Of a stretch of DNA of 64,000 nt, positions 10,461 to 19,549 are shown one piece after another. The position numbers and the translations under genes are program-made. Location of the stretch: contig NZ_LMEP01000001.1 in assembly GCF_001426405.1 (NCBI RefSeq), forward strand, positions 249,241-313,240, read 5' to 3'. The notes below the pieces were generated by a model. It saw only the letters and a program-made list of their open reading frames with translations, did not search any database and was not told the DNA's origin. Positions within the stretch are counted from its first letter, which is position 1. Each line of letters opens with the position of its first letter. Origin of the DNA: Streptomyces sp. Root1304. Its GTDB lineage: Bacteria; Actinomycetota; Actinomycetes; Streptomycetales; Streptomycetaceae.

Positions 10461-11342
10461 CTATGCATTGTCGCGGATGCCCGCGAAGAGATCTTCCTCG
10501 GGGAGGGAGGTCGGCACCAGCGCCTTGCTGAGCTCGTACTCCTCCGTCGGCCAGACCTCCTTCTGGATGTCCATCGGCACCCGGAACCAGCCGCCGTCGG
10601 GGTCGATCTGGGTGCGGTGGGCGATCAGGGCCTTGTCGCGGGTCTCGAAGAAGTCCGCGCAGGGGACGAAGGTGGTGAGGGTCCGCTCCGTGCGCTCGAA
10701 CTCCTTCCAGCGCTCCAGCCACTCGCCGTACGGGGACTCCAGGCCGCGGGCGAGGAGCGCCTCGTGCAGGGCGGTGGTGCGGACGCGGTTGAAGCCCTGG
10801 TTGTAGTAGAGCTTCAGGGGCTGCCAGACCGGGCCGAACTCGGCCTCGGGGTACTTCTCGGCGTCGGCCGCGCCGTCGAAGGCCACCATCGTGATCTTGT
10901 GGGTCATGATGTGGTCGGGGTGCGGGTAGCCGCCGTTCTCGTCGTAGGTCGTGACGACCTGCGGACGGAAGGTGCGGATCTCGCGGACCAGCGTCCCGGC
11001 CGCCTTGTCGACGTCCTCCAGGGCGAAGCAGCCCTCGGGGAGCGGGGGCAGCGGGTCGCCCTCGGGCAGGCCCGAGTCGACGAATCCCAGCCAGTGCTGG
11101 GAGACGCCGAGGATCTCGCGGGCCTCGTCCATCTCCTTGCGGCGCACCTCGTGGATGTTCGCCTCGATGTAGGGGTCGCCCTGAAGCTGGGGGTTCAGGA
11201 CCGAGCCGCGCTCGCCGCCCGTGCACGTCACGACCATGACGTCCACCCCCTCGGACACGTACTTGGCCATCGTGGCCGCACCCTTGCTCGACTCGTCGTC
11301 GGGGTGGGCGTGAACGGCCATCAGTCGCAGCTGCTCAGTCAA
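10461..11342 (-). CDS. mca: Mycothiol S-conjugate amidase, 293 aa
   Basis: Mca is a zinc amidase that cleaves mycothiol adducts of electrophiles and antibiotics, releasing a mercapturic acid for export and GlcN-Ins for recycling. The zinc-binding AHPDDESS motif sits at about residues 10-17, followed by TCTGGERGS and YPHPDHIMTH with the second His ligand. The TTG at 11342 was chosen: it has GAGGAT 7 nt upstream, and the protein then begins MTEQLRLMAVHAHPDDE at the usual length. Upstream in-frame ATG codons have no ribosome site. It is divergent from the DUF4307 gene. Confidence 0.95.
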   Translation of the reverse strand: MTEQLRLMAVHAHPDDESSKGAATMAKYVSEGVDVMVVTCTGGERGSVLNPQLQGDPYIEANIHEVRRKEMDEAREILGVSQHWLGFVDSGLPEGDPLPPLPEGCFALEDVDKAAGTLVREIRTFRPQVVTTYDENGGYPHPDHIMTHKITMVAFDGAADAEKYPEAEFGPVWQPLKLYYNQGFNRVRTTALHEALLARGLESPYGEWLERWKEFERTERTLTTFVPCADFFETRDKALIAHRTQIDPDGGWFRVPMDIQKEVWPTEEYELSKALVPTSLPEEDLFAGIRDNA

Positions 11343-11440
11343 GACTCGATCCTCAGTGATTCGACGCGGAGGGTGGTCTCTATAGTGACGGAATCGGGGG
11401 AGTGAAAATTCCGCCACCCCCGGCTTCGAGAGGATCGATC

Positions 11441-11842
11441 ATGAGCGCGGTGCGAGAGCAGCTGCCCGAGGGGCGCTACGGACGCTCCGCGGACGAGGCG
11501 GCGGACCGCAAGCTCAGGATCACGGGCGCGGTCCTCGGCGTCCTCTTCCTCGGCCTGATGGGCTGGTTCGGCTGGCACTACGTCGTCGACAACAAGATCA
11601 GCGCCGAGATGATCAAGTTCGACGTGGTGAGCTCCTCCGAGGTCCAGGTGCACCTGGAGATCCGCAAGGACGAGGGCGTCAAGGGCGTCTGCACCCTGCG
11701 CTCGCGCTCCGAGGACGGCGCCGAGGTGGCCCGCAAGGACGTCCGCGTCGACGAGCCCGACGCCCGGGTCGACCGCGTCTACTCGCTCCGCACGACCGCC
11801 CGCGCGACCAGCGCCGAGCTCATCGGGTGTACGGCCCGGTAG
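11441..11842 (+). CDS. DUF4307 membrane protein, 133 aa
   Basis: The protein has a polar N-terminus (MSAVREQLPEGRYGRSADE), one transmembrane helix (about residues 26-47, ITGAVLGVLFLGLMGWFGW) and an extracytoplasmic beta-rich domain ending ELIGCTAR. This is the layout of actinobacterial DUF4307 proteins, which are regularly found next to mca. ATG at 11441 has AGAGGA 7 nt upstream; an upstream ATG at 11402 has no such site. Function is unknown. Confidence 0.88.
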   Translation: MSAVREQLPEGRYGRSADEAADRKLRITGAVLGVLFLGLMGWFGWHYVVDNKISAEMIKFDVVSSSEVQVHLEIRKDEGVKGVCTLRSRSEDGAEVARKDVRVDEPDARVDRVYSLRTTARATSAELIGCTAR

Positions 11843-12031
11843 CGGTGGGTAGGGACGTGGTGTCGAGTCCCGGCGGGTCACCACGGTGACCTGGGAGGAC
11901 GCCATCCTGATGGTTTATGTCCTCCCGCTTTTCGCCACTCATTGTTAGGCTCGTGGTTTCGCCCACCCGGGACACACAGGTTTCCCGTGTAGGGCGATGC
12001 TTTGTATTCCCAGTACCTACGAGGAGCACCC

Positions 12032-12529
12032 GTGACCCAGACCAGCGACAACGTCACCTGGCTCACCCAGGAGGCGTACAACAAGCTCAAGGACGAGCTT
12101 GAGTACCTGTCTGGTCCCGCGCGTACCGAGATCACCGTCAAGATCGCCGCGGCACGCGAAGAGGGCGACCTGCGCGAGAACGGCGGGTACCACGCGGCCA
12201 AGGAGGAGCAGGGCAAGCAGGAGCTCCGGATCCGCCAGCTCACCCAGCTGCTCCAGCACGCCAAGGTCGGCGAGGCCCCGGCGGACGACGGCATCGTCGA
12301 GCCGGGCATGGTCGTCACGATCGCCTTCGACGGCGACGAGAACGACACGATGACCTTCCTGCTCGCCTCCCGCGAGTACGCGAGCGACACCATCGAGACC
12401 TACTCGCCGCAGTCGCCGCTCGGCGTCGGCGTCAACGGCAAGAAGGCCGGCGACGACGCGCAGTACGAGCTGCCGAACGGCAAGAAGGCCACGGTGAAGA
12501 TCCTCAGCGCGAAGCCGTACACCGGCTGA
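12032..12529 (+). CDS. greA: Transcription elongation factor GreA, 165 aa
   Basis: GreA stimulates RNA polymerase to cleave back-tracked transcripts. The N-terminal coiled coil carries the catalytic acidic tip REEGDLRENGGYHAAKEEQG (about residues 45-65). The C-terminal FKBP-like domain contains the usual SPLGVGVNGKKAGD. GTG at 12032 has GAGGAG 6 nt upstream and gives the normal start TQTSDNVTWLTQEAYNKL. TAGGCT at 11946-11951 may be its -10. A classic terminator follows. Confidence 0.97.
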   Translation: MTQTSDNVTWLTQEAYNKLKDELEYLSGPARTEITVKIAAAREEGDLRENGGYHAAKEEQGKQELRIRQLTQLLQHAKVGEAPADDGIVEPGMVVTIAFDGDENDTMTFLLASREYASDTIETYSPQSPLGVGVNGKKAGDDAQYELPNGKKATVKILSAKPYTG

Positions 12530-12545
12530 GGAACCTGTTCCGAGT

Positions 12546-12578
12546 GAAGGGCCGGACCCCCCGGGGGTCCGGCCCTTC
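12546..12578 (+). terminator. greA terminator
   Basis: A 15-bp perfect stem (12546-12560 with 12564-12578) with a 3-nt loop, starting 16 nt after the stop. Confidence 0.85.
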
Positions 12579-12637
12579 GTGTCGTACACGCGTGTCATGA
12601 TGCGGCCTGACATCGCGTCACAAGGGGGATGGGCTCA

Positions 12638-15154
12638 GTGCTGGGACCGTTGCGCGAGGGTGCGCCACGCCGGATCGGACCGTACGAGGTGCTCGCCCGG
12701 CTCGGGGCGGGCGGCATGGGCGAGGTGTACCTCGGGCGGGGGGACGGCGGCGGGGAGGGCTTCGCGGCGGGCGCGGGCGCGGAGGCGGGCCCGGCCGGAG
12801 CGGGCGCGAGCCCCACGAAGGGCGGACCGGACGGAGCCGCCCCGGCGGGCGCGGGGACGGGCGGTGGGCCCGCCTCCGCGACCACCTTCGTCGCCGTCAA
12901 GACCGTGCGCCGGGACGTCGCCGGTGATCCCGCCTTCCGCGACCGGTTCCGTCGTGAGATCCGGGTCGCCGCCCTCGTCGACAGTCCCTACGCCGCCGCG
13001 CCCGTCGGCGGTGACGCCGATGCCGAGGTGCCCTGGCTGGCCACCGCGTACGTCCCCGGGCCCAGCCTCTCGCAGGCCGTGCGGCGCGGCGGCGCGCTGC
13101 CCGTCGCCACCGTCCGCGCGCTCGGCGCCGACGTGGCCCGGGCCCTCGCCGACCTGCACCGGGCCGGGGTCCTGCACCGGGACCTCAAGCCCGGCAACGT
13201 CATGCTCTCCGTCGACGGGCCCCGGCTCATCGACTTCGGCATCGCCCGCAGCAACGCCGCCACCACCATGACCGCGACGGGCGTGATGGTCGGCACGCCC
13301 TCCTTCATGTCCCCCGAGCACGTGGCCGGGGCCCGGCGGGTGACCGCCGCCTCCGACGTCTTCTGCCTCGGTTCCCTCCTCTGTTACGCGGCGACCGGCG
13401 AGGACCCCTTCGGTGACGGACCGCTCGCCGCCGTCCTCTACCGGGTCTCGCAGGCCGAGGCCGACCTGAGCCGGGTCCCCGAGGAGCTGCGCGGGACGAT
13501 CGCCGCCTGTCTGGCCGTCGACCCGGCGGACCGGCCCACCCCGGAGGCGCTCGCGGACCTCCTCGGCGGCGCGGCGCCGAAGGTCTTCCCGTGGCCGGAG
13601 GCGGTACGGGAGCACATCGGCGTATACGGGACGGAGCTGGCCCAGCTGGTGGCCGCGGGCGGCCCGCTCGTCGAGGTCGATCCCCGGGGGCCCGTGGTGA
13701 ACCCGGCGGTCCCCGGGCTGCACTCCGTACCGACGCAGGCACCGGTCTCGCGGCCCCCCGCGCCCGCCCCGCCCGCGCGGGGACGGCGGCGGCTGCTCGC
13801 GGCCGTCGTGGCCCTGGCGGTGGTGGCCGGTGGCGTCGGCGCGTACCTCCTGTGGCCGGAGGGGGCGGGGAAGTCCCCGGCCCCCGCGAAGGCCGCACCG
13901 CCCTCCGCGCCGCGCGTCCCCGGGGTCGACGAGCGGGGGCTCGCCGACGCCTCCGGCGTCGTCCCGCAGAACACCGCCCAGCGGCCTGCCGGCTGGAAGC
14001 CCTGGCAGGGGAAGCTGAGCGGGCCCGCGCTCGGCTGCTCGGCCGGCGAGAAGGTGCTGGTCTGCCGGACGACGGACGGGCGGTTCGAGGCGCTGGACCC
14101 GGCGAGCGGGAAGAGGCTGTGGGACGTGGCCCTCCCCCCGGACACGCCCGGCAGCACCTACATCAGCCCGACCGGCTACCCCTTCGCCGCCGGGGGCGCC
14201 ACCCGGCCCACCGTCCACGACGGCGCCGTCGTCCTCGTCTCGGGCTACGAGCTCCAGGTCCGCGAGGCCCGCACGGGCGCGGTGCGCTGGAAGAAGCCCG
14301 CGCGCGGCCCCCAACTGCTCTGGGACAGCCGCGCCGTGGTCGCCGACGGCACCGTCTTCGCCGCGACCTCGATGGGCACGGACGTCATCTCGGACCGGGT
14401 CGCGCTCACCGCCTTCTCGCTCGCCGACGGACGGGTCCTCTGGTCGAAGGCGCTCACCAACGCCGACATCAGCTCGGCCGAACGGCAGGCGTACGAGCCG
14501 GTGGCGTACGCGAAGGGCATCGTCTACGCCCACAGCCAGGGCGGGCTCGTCGCCTACGACGGGAAGAAGGGGACCCAGCTCGGGCAGGTCGACCCGGACG
14601 CCCGTGCGTGCTGGGACCTGAAGGTGTTCGGCGCCTCGGCGTACTGCGCGGGGGCCGGAACCGGCGCCGACACGGACACCGGCCTGCATCTGCTCGACGC
14701 CCGCACCCTCGCCTCCAAGGCCTCGCTGCCCGCTCCACTCGACGGGGCGGCCCCCACGGCGGTCGGTCCGCGCACGCTCGTGACCTGGGACAAGGGCCTG
14801 CACGTCCTCGATCCGCGCACCGGCGCGGAGCTCGCCTCCTTCCCCGTCGGGAAGACCCCGGCGGGGCTCGCACAGAGCTGGTCGTCGCCGCTGCTCGCCG
14901 GTGACCGGGTCGTGTACGCCGACTTCTCCGCGCTCTACACCGTGCGGCTCGGCGCCGACGGGAAGCCCGGCCGGCTGGAGGTCACCCCGGTCCCGGGGGC
15001 GCCCCGGCCGCGCGTGCCGGAGGAGGAGTTCGACCTCTCCACCGGCATCACGGTCGCCAAGCAGGTCCGGCAGCCGGAGGTGCTGCCGGTCGGCGGGATC
15101 GCGTACATCGTCTACGACAAGGGGGCCGTGGCCTCCGTGGAACTCCCCAAGTAA
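12638..15154 (+). CDS. Membrane Ser/Thr protein kinase with PQQ-type propeller, 838 aa
   Basis: Hanks-type kinase: Gly-rich loop LGAGGMGEVYLG (about 22-33), catalytic Lys in FVAVKTVRRD (about 87), HRDLKPGNVM (about 182), DFGIA (about 202), SFMSPEHVAG (about 228). One transmembrane helix lies at about 385-405. The extracytoplasmic half is a PQQ/beta-propeller sensor like that of AfsK-type kinases (GKRLWDVALP, GAVRWKKPA, DGRVLWSKAL). A Gly/Ala-rich insert of about 50 residues separates the Gly loop from the Lys, which is odd. GTG at 12638 is preferred because AAGGGGG lies about 9 nt upstream and the neighbour kinase starts the same way; ATG 12629 is the alternative. Confidence 0.92.
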   Translation: MLGPLREGAPRRIGPYEVLARLGAGGMGEVYLGRGDGGGEGFAAGAGAEAGPAGAGASPTKGGPDGAAPAGAGTGGGPASATTFVAVKTVRRDVAGDPAFRDRFRREIRVAALVDSPYAAAPVGGDADAEVPWLATAYVPGPSLSQAVRRGGALPVATVRALGADVARALADLHRAGVLHRDLKPGNVMLSVDGPRLIDFGIARSNAATTMTATGVMVGTPSFMSPEHVAGARRVTAASDVFCLGSLLCYAATGEDPFGDGPLAAVLYRVSQAEADLSRVPEELRGTIAACLAVDPADRPTPEALADLLGGAAPKVFPWPEAVREHIGVYGTELAQLVAAGGPLVEVDPRGPVVNPAVPGLHSVPTQAPVSRPPAPAPPARGRRRLLAAVVALAVVAGGVGAYLLWPEGAGKSPAPAKAAPPSAPRVPGVDERGLADASGVVPQNTAQRPAGWKPWQGKLSGPALGCSAGEKVLVCRTTDGRFEALDPASGKRLWDVALPPDTPGSTYISPTGYPFAAGGATRPTVHDGAVVLVSGYELQVREARTGAVRWKKPARGPQLLWDSRAVVADGTVFAATSMGTDVISDRVALTAFSLADGRVLWSKALTNADISSAERQAYEPVAYAKGIVYAHSQGGLVAYDGKKGTQLGQVDPDARACWDLKVFGASAYCAGAGTGADTDTGLHLLDARTLASKASLPAPLDGAAPTAVGPRTLVTWDKGLHVLDPRTGAELASFPVGKTPAGLAQSWSSPLLAGDRVVYADFSALYTVRLGADGKPGRLEVTPVPGAPRPRVPEEEFDLSTGITVAKQVRQPEVLPVGGIAYIVYDKGAVASVELPK

Positions 15155-15175
15155 CCGCCCGGAAGGACCTGTTCG

Positions 15176-17446
15176 GTGCTGGAAGCTCTGCCCTCGGGGC
15201 AGCCCCCGACGCTCGTCGGCCCCTACCGGCTGCTCGCCCGGCTCGGCGCCGGCGGCATGGGCGAGGTGCACCTCGCCTGCCGGGCGGACACGCCGACGGC
15301 CGATCCGTACCGGATGGTCGCGGTGAAGACCGTGCGGAGCGACCTGGAGGTCGACGGGGACTTCCGGACCCGGTTCCGGCGGGAGATCGCGGCGGCGCGG
15401 ACCGTGGACGGGCCAGGGGTGGCGCGGCTCGTGGACGCCGACGCGGACGCGCCCTCGCCGTGGCTGGCGACCGAGTACGTGCCCGGTCCCTCGCTCGCGG
15501 AGGCGGTCGTACGGGCGGGGGCGCTGCCCGTCCCTGCCGTACGGGCCCTGGGGGCCGCCCTCGCCACCGCCCTGGCGGGGGTGCACGCGGTGAAGGTGCT
15601 GCACCGGGACCTCAAGCCGGCGAACGTGCTGCTCGGGCCGGCCGGGCCCCGGCTGATCGACTTCGGGATCGCGCAGGCCTTCGAGGCGACGGCCCTGACC
15701 TCGACCGGTCTGGTGGTGGGCTCCCCCGGCTTCATGTCGCCGGAGCACCTGGAGGGCAGCCGGGCGGTGGTGCCCGCGTCGGACGTGTTCTGTCTGGGTG
15801 CGGTCCTCGCCTTCGCGGCGAGCGGCCGGGGTCCCTTCCACGACGACGAGATGGCGGCGGTGGTCTACCGGATCATCCGGGCCGAGGCCGACCTCGACGG
15901 GGTGCCGGAGGAGATCCGGCCGGTCGTCGAGCGGTGTCTGCGGCTCGACCCGGCCGGGCGGCCGACGGCGGCCGAGGTGGCTGCGCTGCTCGGTGGCGGC
16001 GGGGCCGGTCCCGAGGTGTTCCCCTGGCCCGGCGGGGTGCTCTCGCTCTGCGCCTCGTACGGGGAGGCGGCCCGGGAGGCCGGGGAGGCGGCGGCCTCCG
16101 GCGCGGGCGTCGCGGATCTGCCGACGCTCGGCCCCGTGGTGCCGTACTCCCCCACCGCGATGACCGACCGGCCGGTGGTCCCGGCCGCCCCCGGCGAGCG
16201 CCGACGCCCCTGGGGCGCGGTCGTGGCGGGCGCGGTGGCGGTGGCCGTCCTGGCGGCGGCGGGCGTGGTGCTGCTGAACCGGACGGACGGGACGGGGGGC
16301 GCGTCGGCCGGAGGGACCGGGGGCGGGGCCGCCGGGCCGAGCGCGAGCGGCACCGGGACTCCGGCGCCCGTCGCGCTGGACCGGGTCGTCCTGCCGTACG
16401 GCGGCCCCGGGCACACCGGCGACTTCGGCGGGTCCGCGACCGGCCGCTCGTCCCGGCCCGCCGACTGGGCGCCCTGGACGAGCGAAATCGAGGCGGGCGT
16501 CGGCACCTGCGCGCTCTCCCCGAAGGTGCTCGTCTGCCCCGGGAACGGCGGCGCGGTCACCGCTCTCGGCGCGGCCGACGGCAGGCAGCTGTGGAAGGTG
16601 CCCGGGCGGGGCGAGGGGCAGAGCAGCGGGCCGCAGTACCCGGCCGTCGTCGGCGACACCGCGTATGTGACGGGGCCGGACGGGGTCGTCGCGTACGGGG
16701 TCGCGGACGGCCGGGAGCGGGGCGGGATCCCGGGGCCCGGGGAGGAGTGGGCCGTGAAGGGCACGGACCTCCTGGACGGGGTCCTCTACTCCACGTACGT
16801 CAACATGCGCGACGAACGGACCGGGCTCGTCACCGCCGTCCGTCTCGACCGCCGCGAGGAGCTGTGGCGCGCCCCGCTGGACGGGCTTCCCGAACAGCCG
16901 GTCGCGGCGGGCGGGCGGGTGCTGGTCACGGTGGGGCGCGTCCCGCTGGCGCTGGACGCCCGGACCGGGAGGACCTCGGCGCGCGGTACGGAGGACTGCG
17001 GCGGCGTCACCGTGCACGAGAGGAGCGGCAGCGTGCTCTGCTCCGGCCGGCAGGACGGCACGATCGGCGTGCTCGACGCCGGGACGCTCCGGCTGCGGCG
17101 CACCCTGGGCCGTGCGGTCACGGCGGGACCGGCGGTGAACGCGGACGGTCTCGTCGCCGTCGTCGACCGGAACGCCCAGGTCGTCGCGTACGACCTGGGG
17201 AGCGGCCGGGAGCGGTGGCGGCGGCCGACGAGGGCCACGGACCGCGTCTATCTGGTGGGCGACCGGGTGGTGACCGCCGGCCTGGAGACGGTGGAATCCC
17301 ATCCGGTCTCCGGCTCCGGCGCGACGAAGGACTACCGGATCGAGGTCCCCGCCACCGCGCAGGCGCCCGGAGACGCGCTGGCCGCCGGAGGGGCGGTCTT
17401 CCTCGCCCTCCCCGACGGCCTGGTGTACTCCGGGTATCTGCCGTGA
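15176..17446 (+). CDS. Second membrane Ser/Thr kinase with PQQ-type propeller, 756 aa
   Basis: Paralogue of the kinase 21 bp upstream. Motifs are LGAGGMGEVHLA, MVAVKTVRSD, HRDLKPANVLL (about 143), DFGIAQ (about 162) and GFMSPEHLEG. A transmembrane helix is at about 345-370, followed by Gly/Ser/Thr-rich linker and a propeller with GRQLWKVPG, REELWRAPL and RERWRRPT. It lacks the long Gly/Ala insert. GTG start follows GGAAGGA by 9 nt. Close spacing and shared design point to one operon and duplication. The signals sensed and substrates phosphorylated are unknown. Confidence 0.92.
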   Translation: MLEALPSGQPPTLVGPYRLLARLGAGGMGEVHLACRADTPTADPYRMVAVKTVRSDLEVDGDFRTRFRREIAAARTVDGPGVARLVDADADAPSPWLATEYVPGPSLAEAVVRAGALPVPAVRALGAALATALAGVHAVKVLHRDLKPANVLLGPAGPRLIDFGIAQAFEATALTSTGLVVGSPGFMSPEHLEGSRAVVPASDVFCLGAVLAFAASGRGPFHDDEMAAVVYRIIRAEADLDGVPEEIRPVVERCLRLDPAGRPTAAEVAALLGGGGAGPEVFPWPGGVLSLCASYGEAAREAGEAAASGAGVADLPTLGPVVPYSPTAMTDRPVVPAAPGERRRPWGAVVAGAVAVAVLAAAGVVLLNRTDGTGGASAGGTGGGAAGPSASGTGTPAPVALDRVVLPYGGPGHTGDFGGSATGRSSRPADWAPWTSEIEAGVGTCALSPKVLVCPGNGGAVTALGAADGRQLWKVPGRGEGQSSGPQYPAVVGDTAYVTGPDGVVAYGVADGRERGGIPGPGEEWAVKGTDLLDGVLYSTYVNMRDERTGLVTAVRLDRREELWRAPLDGLPEQPVAAGGRVLVTVGRVPLALDARTGRTSARGTEDCGGVTVHERSGSVLCSGRQDGTIGVLDAGTLRLRRTLGRAVTAGPAVNADGLVAVVDRNAQVVAYDLGSGRERWRRPTRATDRVYLVGDRVVTAGLETVESHPVSGSGATKDYRIEVPATAQAPGDALAAGGAVFLALPDGLVYSGYLP

Positions 17447-17492
17447 CCGCTCTCCGGGCGGCCGCGCCGGCTCGCGGTCGGCAGCCCGGCCG

Positions 17493-18299
17493 TCAGCCGG
17501 CCGCGTTGCGGTACTTGCGGACGGACAGGGTGCGGAAGACGACGACGATCAGGACCGAGTAGATCAGCGAGGCCCACACCGGGTTCTGCATCGGCCAGGC
17601 GTCTGAGGGTGACAGGCCCGGGTCGCCGAAGAGTTTGCGGCAGGCCTGCACGGTCGCGCTGAACGGGTTCCACTCCGCGATGGGCTGGAGCCAGCCGGGC
17701 AGCTTGCTGGAGTCCACGAACGCGTTCGAGATGAAGGTGACCGGGAAGAGCCAGATCAGTCCGCCCGAGGTCGCCGCCTCCGGCGTGCGGACCGAGAGGC
17801 CGATCAGGGCGCCGATCCAGGTGAAGGCGTAGCCGAGGAGCAGCAGCAGGGCGAACCCGGCGAGGATCTTCGCGAAGTTGGTCGGTGCCGCGTAGCCCGG
17901 GCGCCAGCCGATGATCAGCGCGACGATCGCGAGGACCAGGAGGGTCAGCGCGGTCTGGACGAGGTCGGCCAGGGTGCGGCCGGTGAGGACCGCGCCGCGG
18001 GCCATGGGCAGCGACCGGAAGCGGTCGATGAGGCCCTTGTGCATGTCGTCGGCGATGCCCGCGCCCGCGCCGGCCGTGGCGAAGGTGACCGTCTGGGCGA
18101 AGATGCCCGCCATCAGGAAGTTCTTGTAGACGTCCGGGTCGGTGCTGTCGCCGATCTGCATGGAGCCGCCGAAGACGTACGTGAAGAGGATCACGAACAT
18201 CACCGGCTGGATCAGCCCGAAGAGGATCATCTCGGGGATCCGGGTCATGCGGATCAGGTTCCGCCTGGCGATGACCAGGGAGTCGCTGGTGTTGCTCAC
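17493..18299 (-). CDS. ABC-2 type transporter permease (DrrB-like), 268 aa
   Basis: Six-helix ABC-2 permease: FGLIQPVMFVILFTYVFGG, the GADDMHKGLIDRFRSLPM-like cytoplasmic segment typical of DrrB, LVLAIVALIIGW, GFALLLLLGYAFTWIGALIG and the terminal helix. It partners the ATPase encoded just upstream: its GTG overlaps the ATPase stop in GTGA, so the two are translationally coupled. The family exports drugs or lipids; no substrate can be assigned. Confidence 0.93.
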   Translation of the reverse strand: MSNTSDSLVIARRNLIRMTRIPEMILFGLIQPVMFVILFTYVFGGSMQIGDSTDPDVYKNFLMAGIFAQTVTFATAGAGAGIADDMHKGLIDRFRSLPMARGAVLTGRTLADLVQTALTLLVLAIVALIIGWRPGYAAPTNFAKILAGFALLLLLGYAFTWIGALIGLSVRTPEAATSGGLIWLFPVTFISNAFVDSSKLPGWLQPIAEWNPFSATVQACRKLFGDPGLSPSDAWPMQNPVWASLIYSVLIVVVFRTLSVRKYRNAAG

Positions 18300-19339
18300 G
18301 CCGCCGTCTCCTTCTCCTTCGTGCCCTCGCGGCCCCGGCCGTCCGGGCCCGCCGGGCCGCCCCCGCCGTTCTCCTCCTCGGCCCGCTCGGCCGCGTGGCC
18401 GGTGAGGGAGATGAACACGTCGTCGAGGGTCGGGCGGCGCAGTCCGATGTCGTCGATCTCGACGCCGAGGCCGTCCAGGTCCCTGATGACCTCGGCGAGC
18501 AGCTTGGCGCCGCCGGCGACGGGGACGGTGAGCCTGCGGGTGTGCTCCTCGACGGAGACCTCGCCGTGCCCGAGGCCCGCGATGCCGTAGCGGGCGAGGA
18601 CGTCCCTGGCGTCGGGGATCATCCCCGGCTCCTGGACGACGACCTCGACGCGCTCGCCGCCCGTCTGGGCCTTCAGCTGGTCGGAGGTGCCGCGGGCGAT
18701 GACCTTGCCGTGGTCGACGACGCAGATGTCGTGGGCGAGGTGGTCGGCCTCCTCCAGGTACTGGGTGGTGAGCAGCAGCGTCGTACCGCCCGCGACGAGT
18801 TCCTTGATGACCTCCCACAGGGCCTGCCGGTTGCGGGGGTCGAGGCCGGTGGTCGGCTCGTCCATGAACATGACCGGCGGGGAGACGACCAGGGCGGCCG
18901 CGAGGTCCAGCCTGCGGCGCATGCCGCCGGAGTACGTCTTCGCGGGGCGGTCGGCGGCGTCGGCGAGGTTGAAGCGGTCGAGCAGCTCTCCGGCCCGCTC
19001 CTTCGCCGCCTTCGCCTTCATCTGGTAGAGCCGGGCGACCATCTGGAGGTTCTCGCGGCCGGTGAGGTACTCGTCGACGGCCGCGAACTGGCCGGAGAGC
19101 CCGATCGAGCGGCGTACCCGGTCGGGGTGTTCGAGGACGTCGATCCCGGCGACGAGGGCCCGTCCGCTGTCGGGCTGGAGGAGGGTCGTGAGTACGCGCA
19201 CGGCGGTGGTCTTGCCCGCGCCGTTCGGACCGAGCAGGCCCAGGACGGTGCCCTCGGGTACGTCGAGGTCCACCCCGTCCAGGGCTCGTACGTCGCCGAA
19301 GGTCTTCACCAGACCTTCGGCGTAGATCGCGCCTGGCAT
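18296..19339 (-). CDS. ABC transporter ATP-binding protein (DrrA-like), 347 aa
   Basis: Walker A GPNGAGKTT (about 37), Q-loop SGQFAAVDEYLTG, signature YSGGMRRRLDLA (about 138), Walker B VMFMDEPTTGLDP (about 158) and H-loop LLTTQYLEEAD. The C-terminal about 100 residues match the DrrA/NodI extension and end in a Gly/Glu/Lys-rich tail. GGGAGAA precedes the ATG. It forms a two-gene exporter with the permease, divergent from the HTH gene at 19550. Confidence 0.95.
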   Translation of the reverse strand: MPGAIYAEGLVKTFGDVRALDGVDLDVPEGTVLGLLGPNGAGKTTAVRVLTTLLQPDSGRALVAGIDVLEHPDRVRRSIGLSGQFAAVDEYLTGRENLQMVARLYQMKAKAAKERAGELLDRFNLADAADRPAKTYSGGMRRRLDLAAALVVSPPVMFMDEPTTGLDPRNRQALWEVIKELVAGGTTLLLTTQYLEEADHLAHDICVVDHGKVIARGTSDQLKAQTGGERVEVVVQEPGMIPDARDVLARYGIAGLGHGEVSVEEHTRRLTVPVAGGAKLLAEVIRDLDGLGVEIDDIGLRRPTLDDVFISLTGHAAERAEEENGGGGPAGPDGRGREGTKEKETAA

Positions 19340-19549
19340 GTCGGTTCTCCCAGGGAGATTCGGGCGTTTTCCACCGATCGTAGGGACACCGGGCGGCTTC
19401 CGCCCAGTGGATTTGTGATCCGCGCCACATGATCATGGGCGCGGTGGGGGCGGGGCGGGGCGCCGTTGGCGGACTGTTGGAGGGCTGTTGGACCGGCGGG
19501 GGAAGCTGGGGGCCTGACACGGAGTACGACGGAATCGGGGGAACCGTAG

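Noticed and set aside
12635..17302. Minus-strand open frame of 1555 codons
   Set aside because: It lies antisense to both kinases, whose motifs are unambiguous. Composition is Arg/Gly/Pro/His rich as expected for a shadow frame in high-GC DNA.
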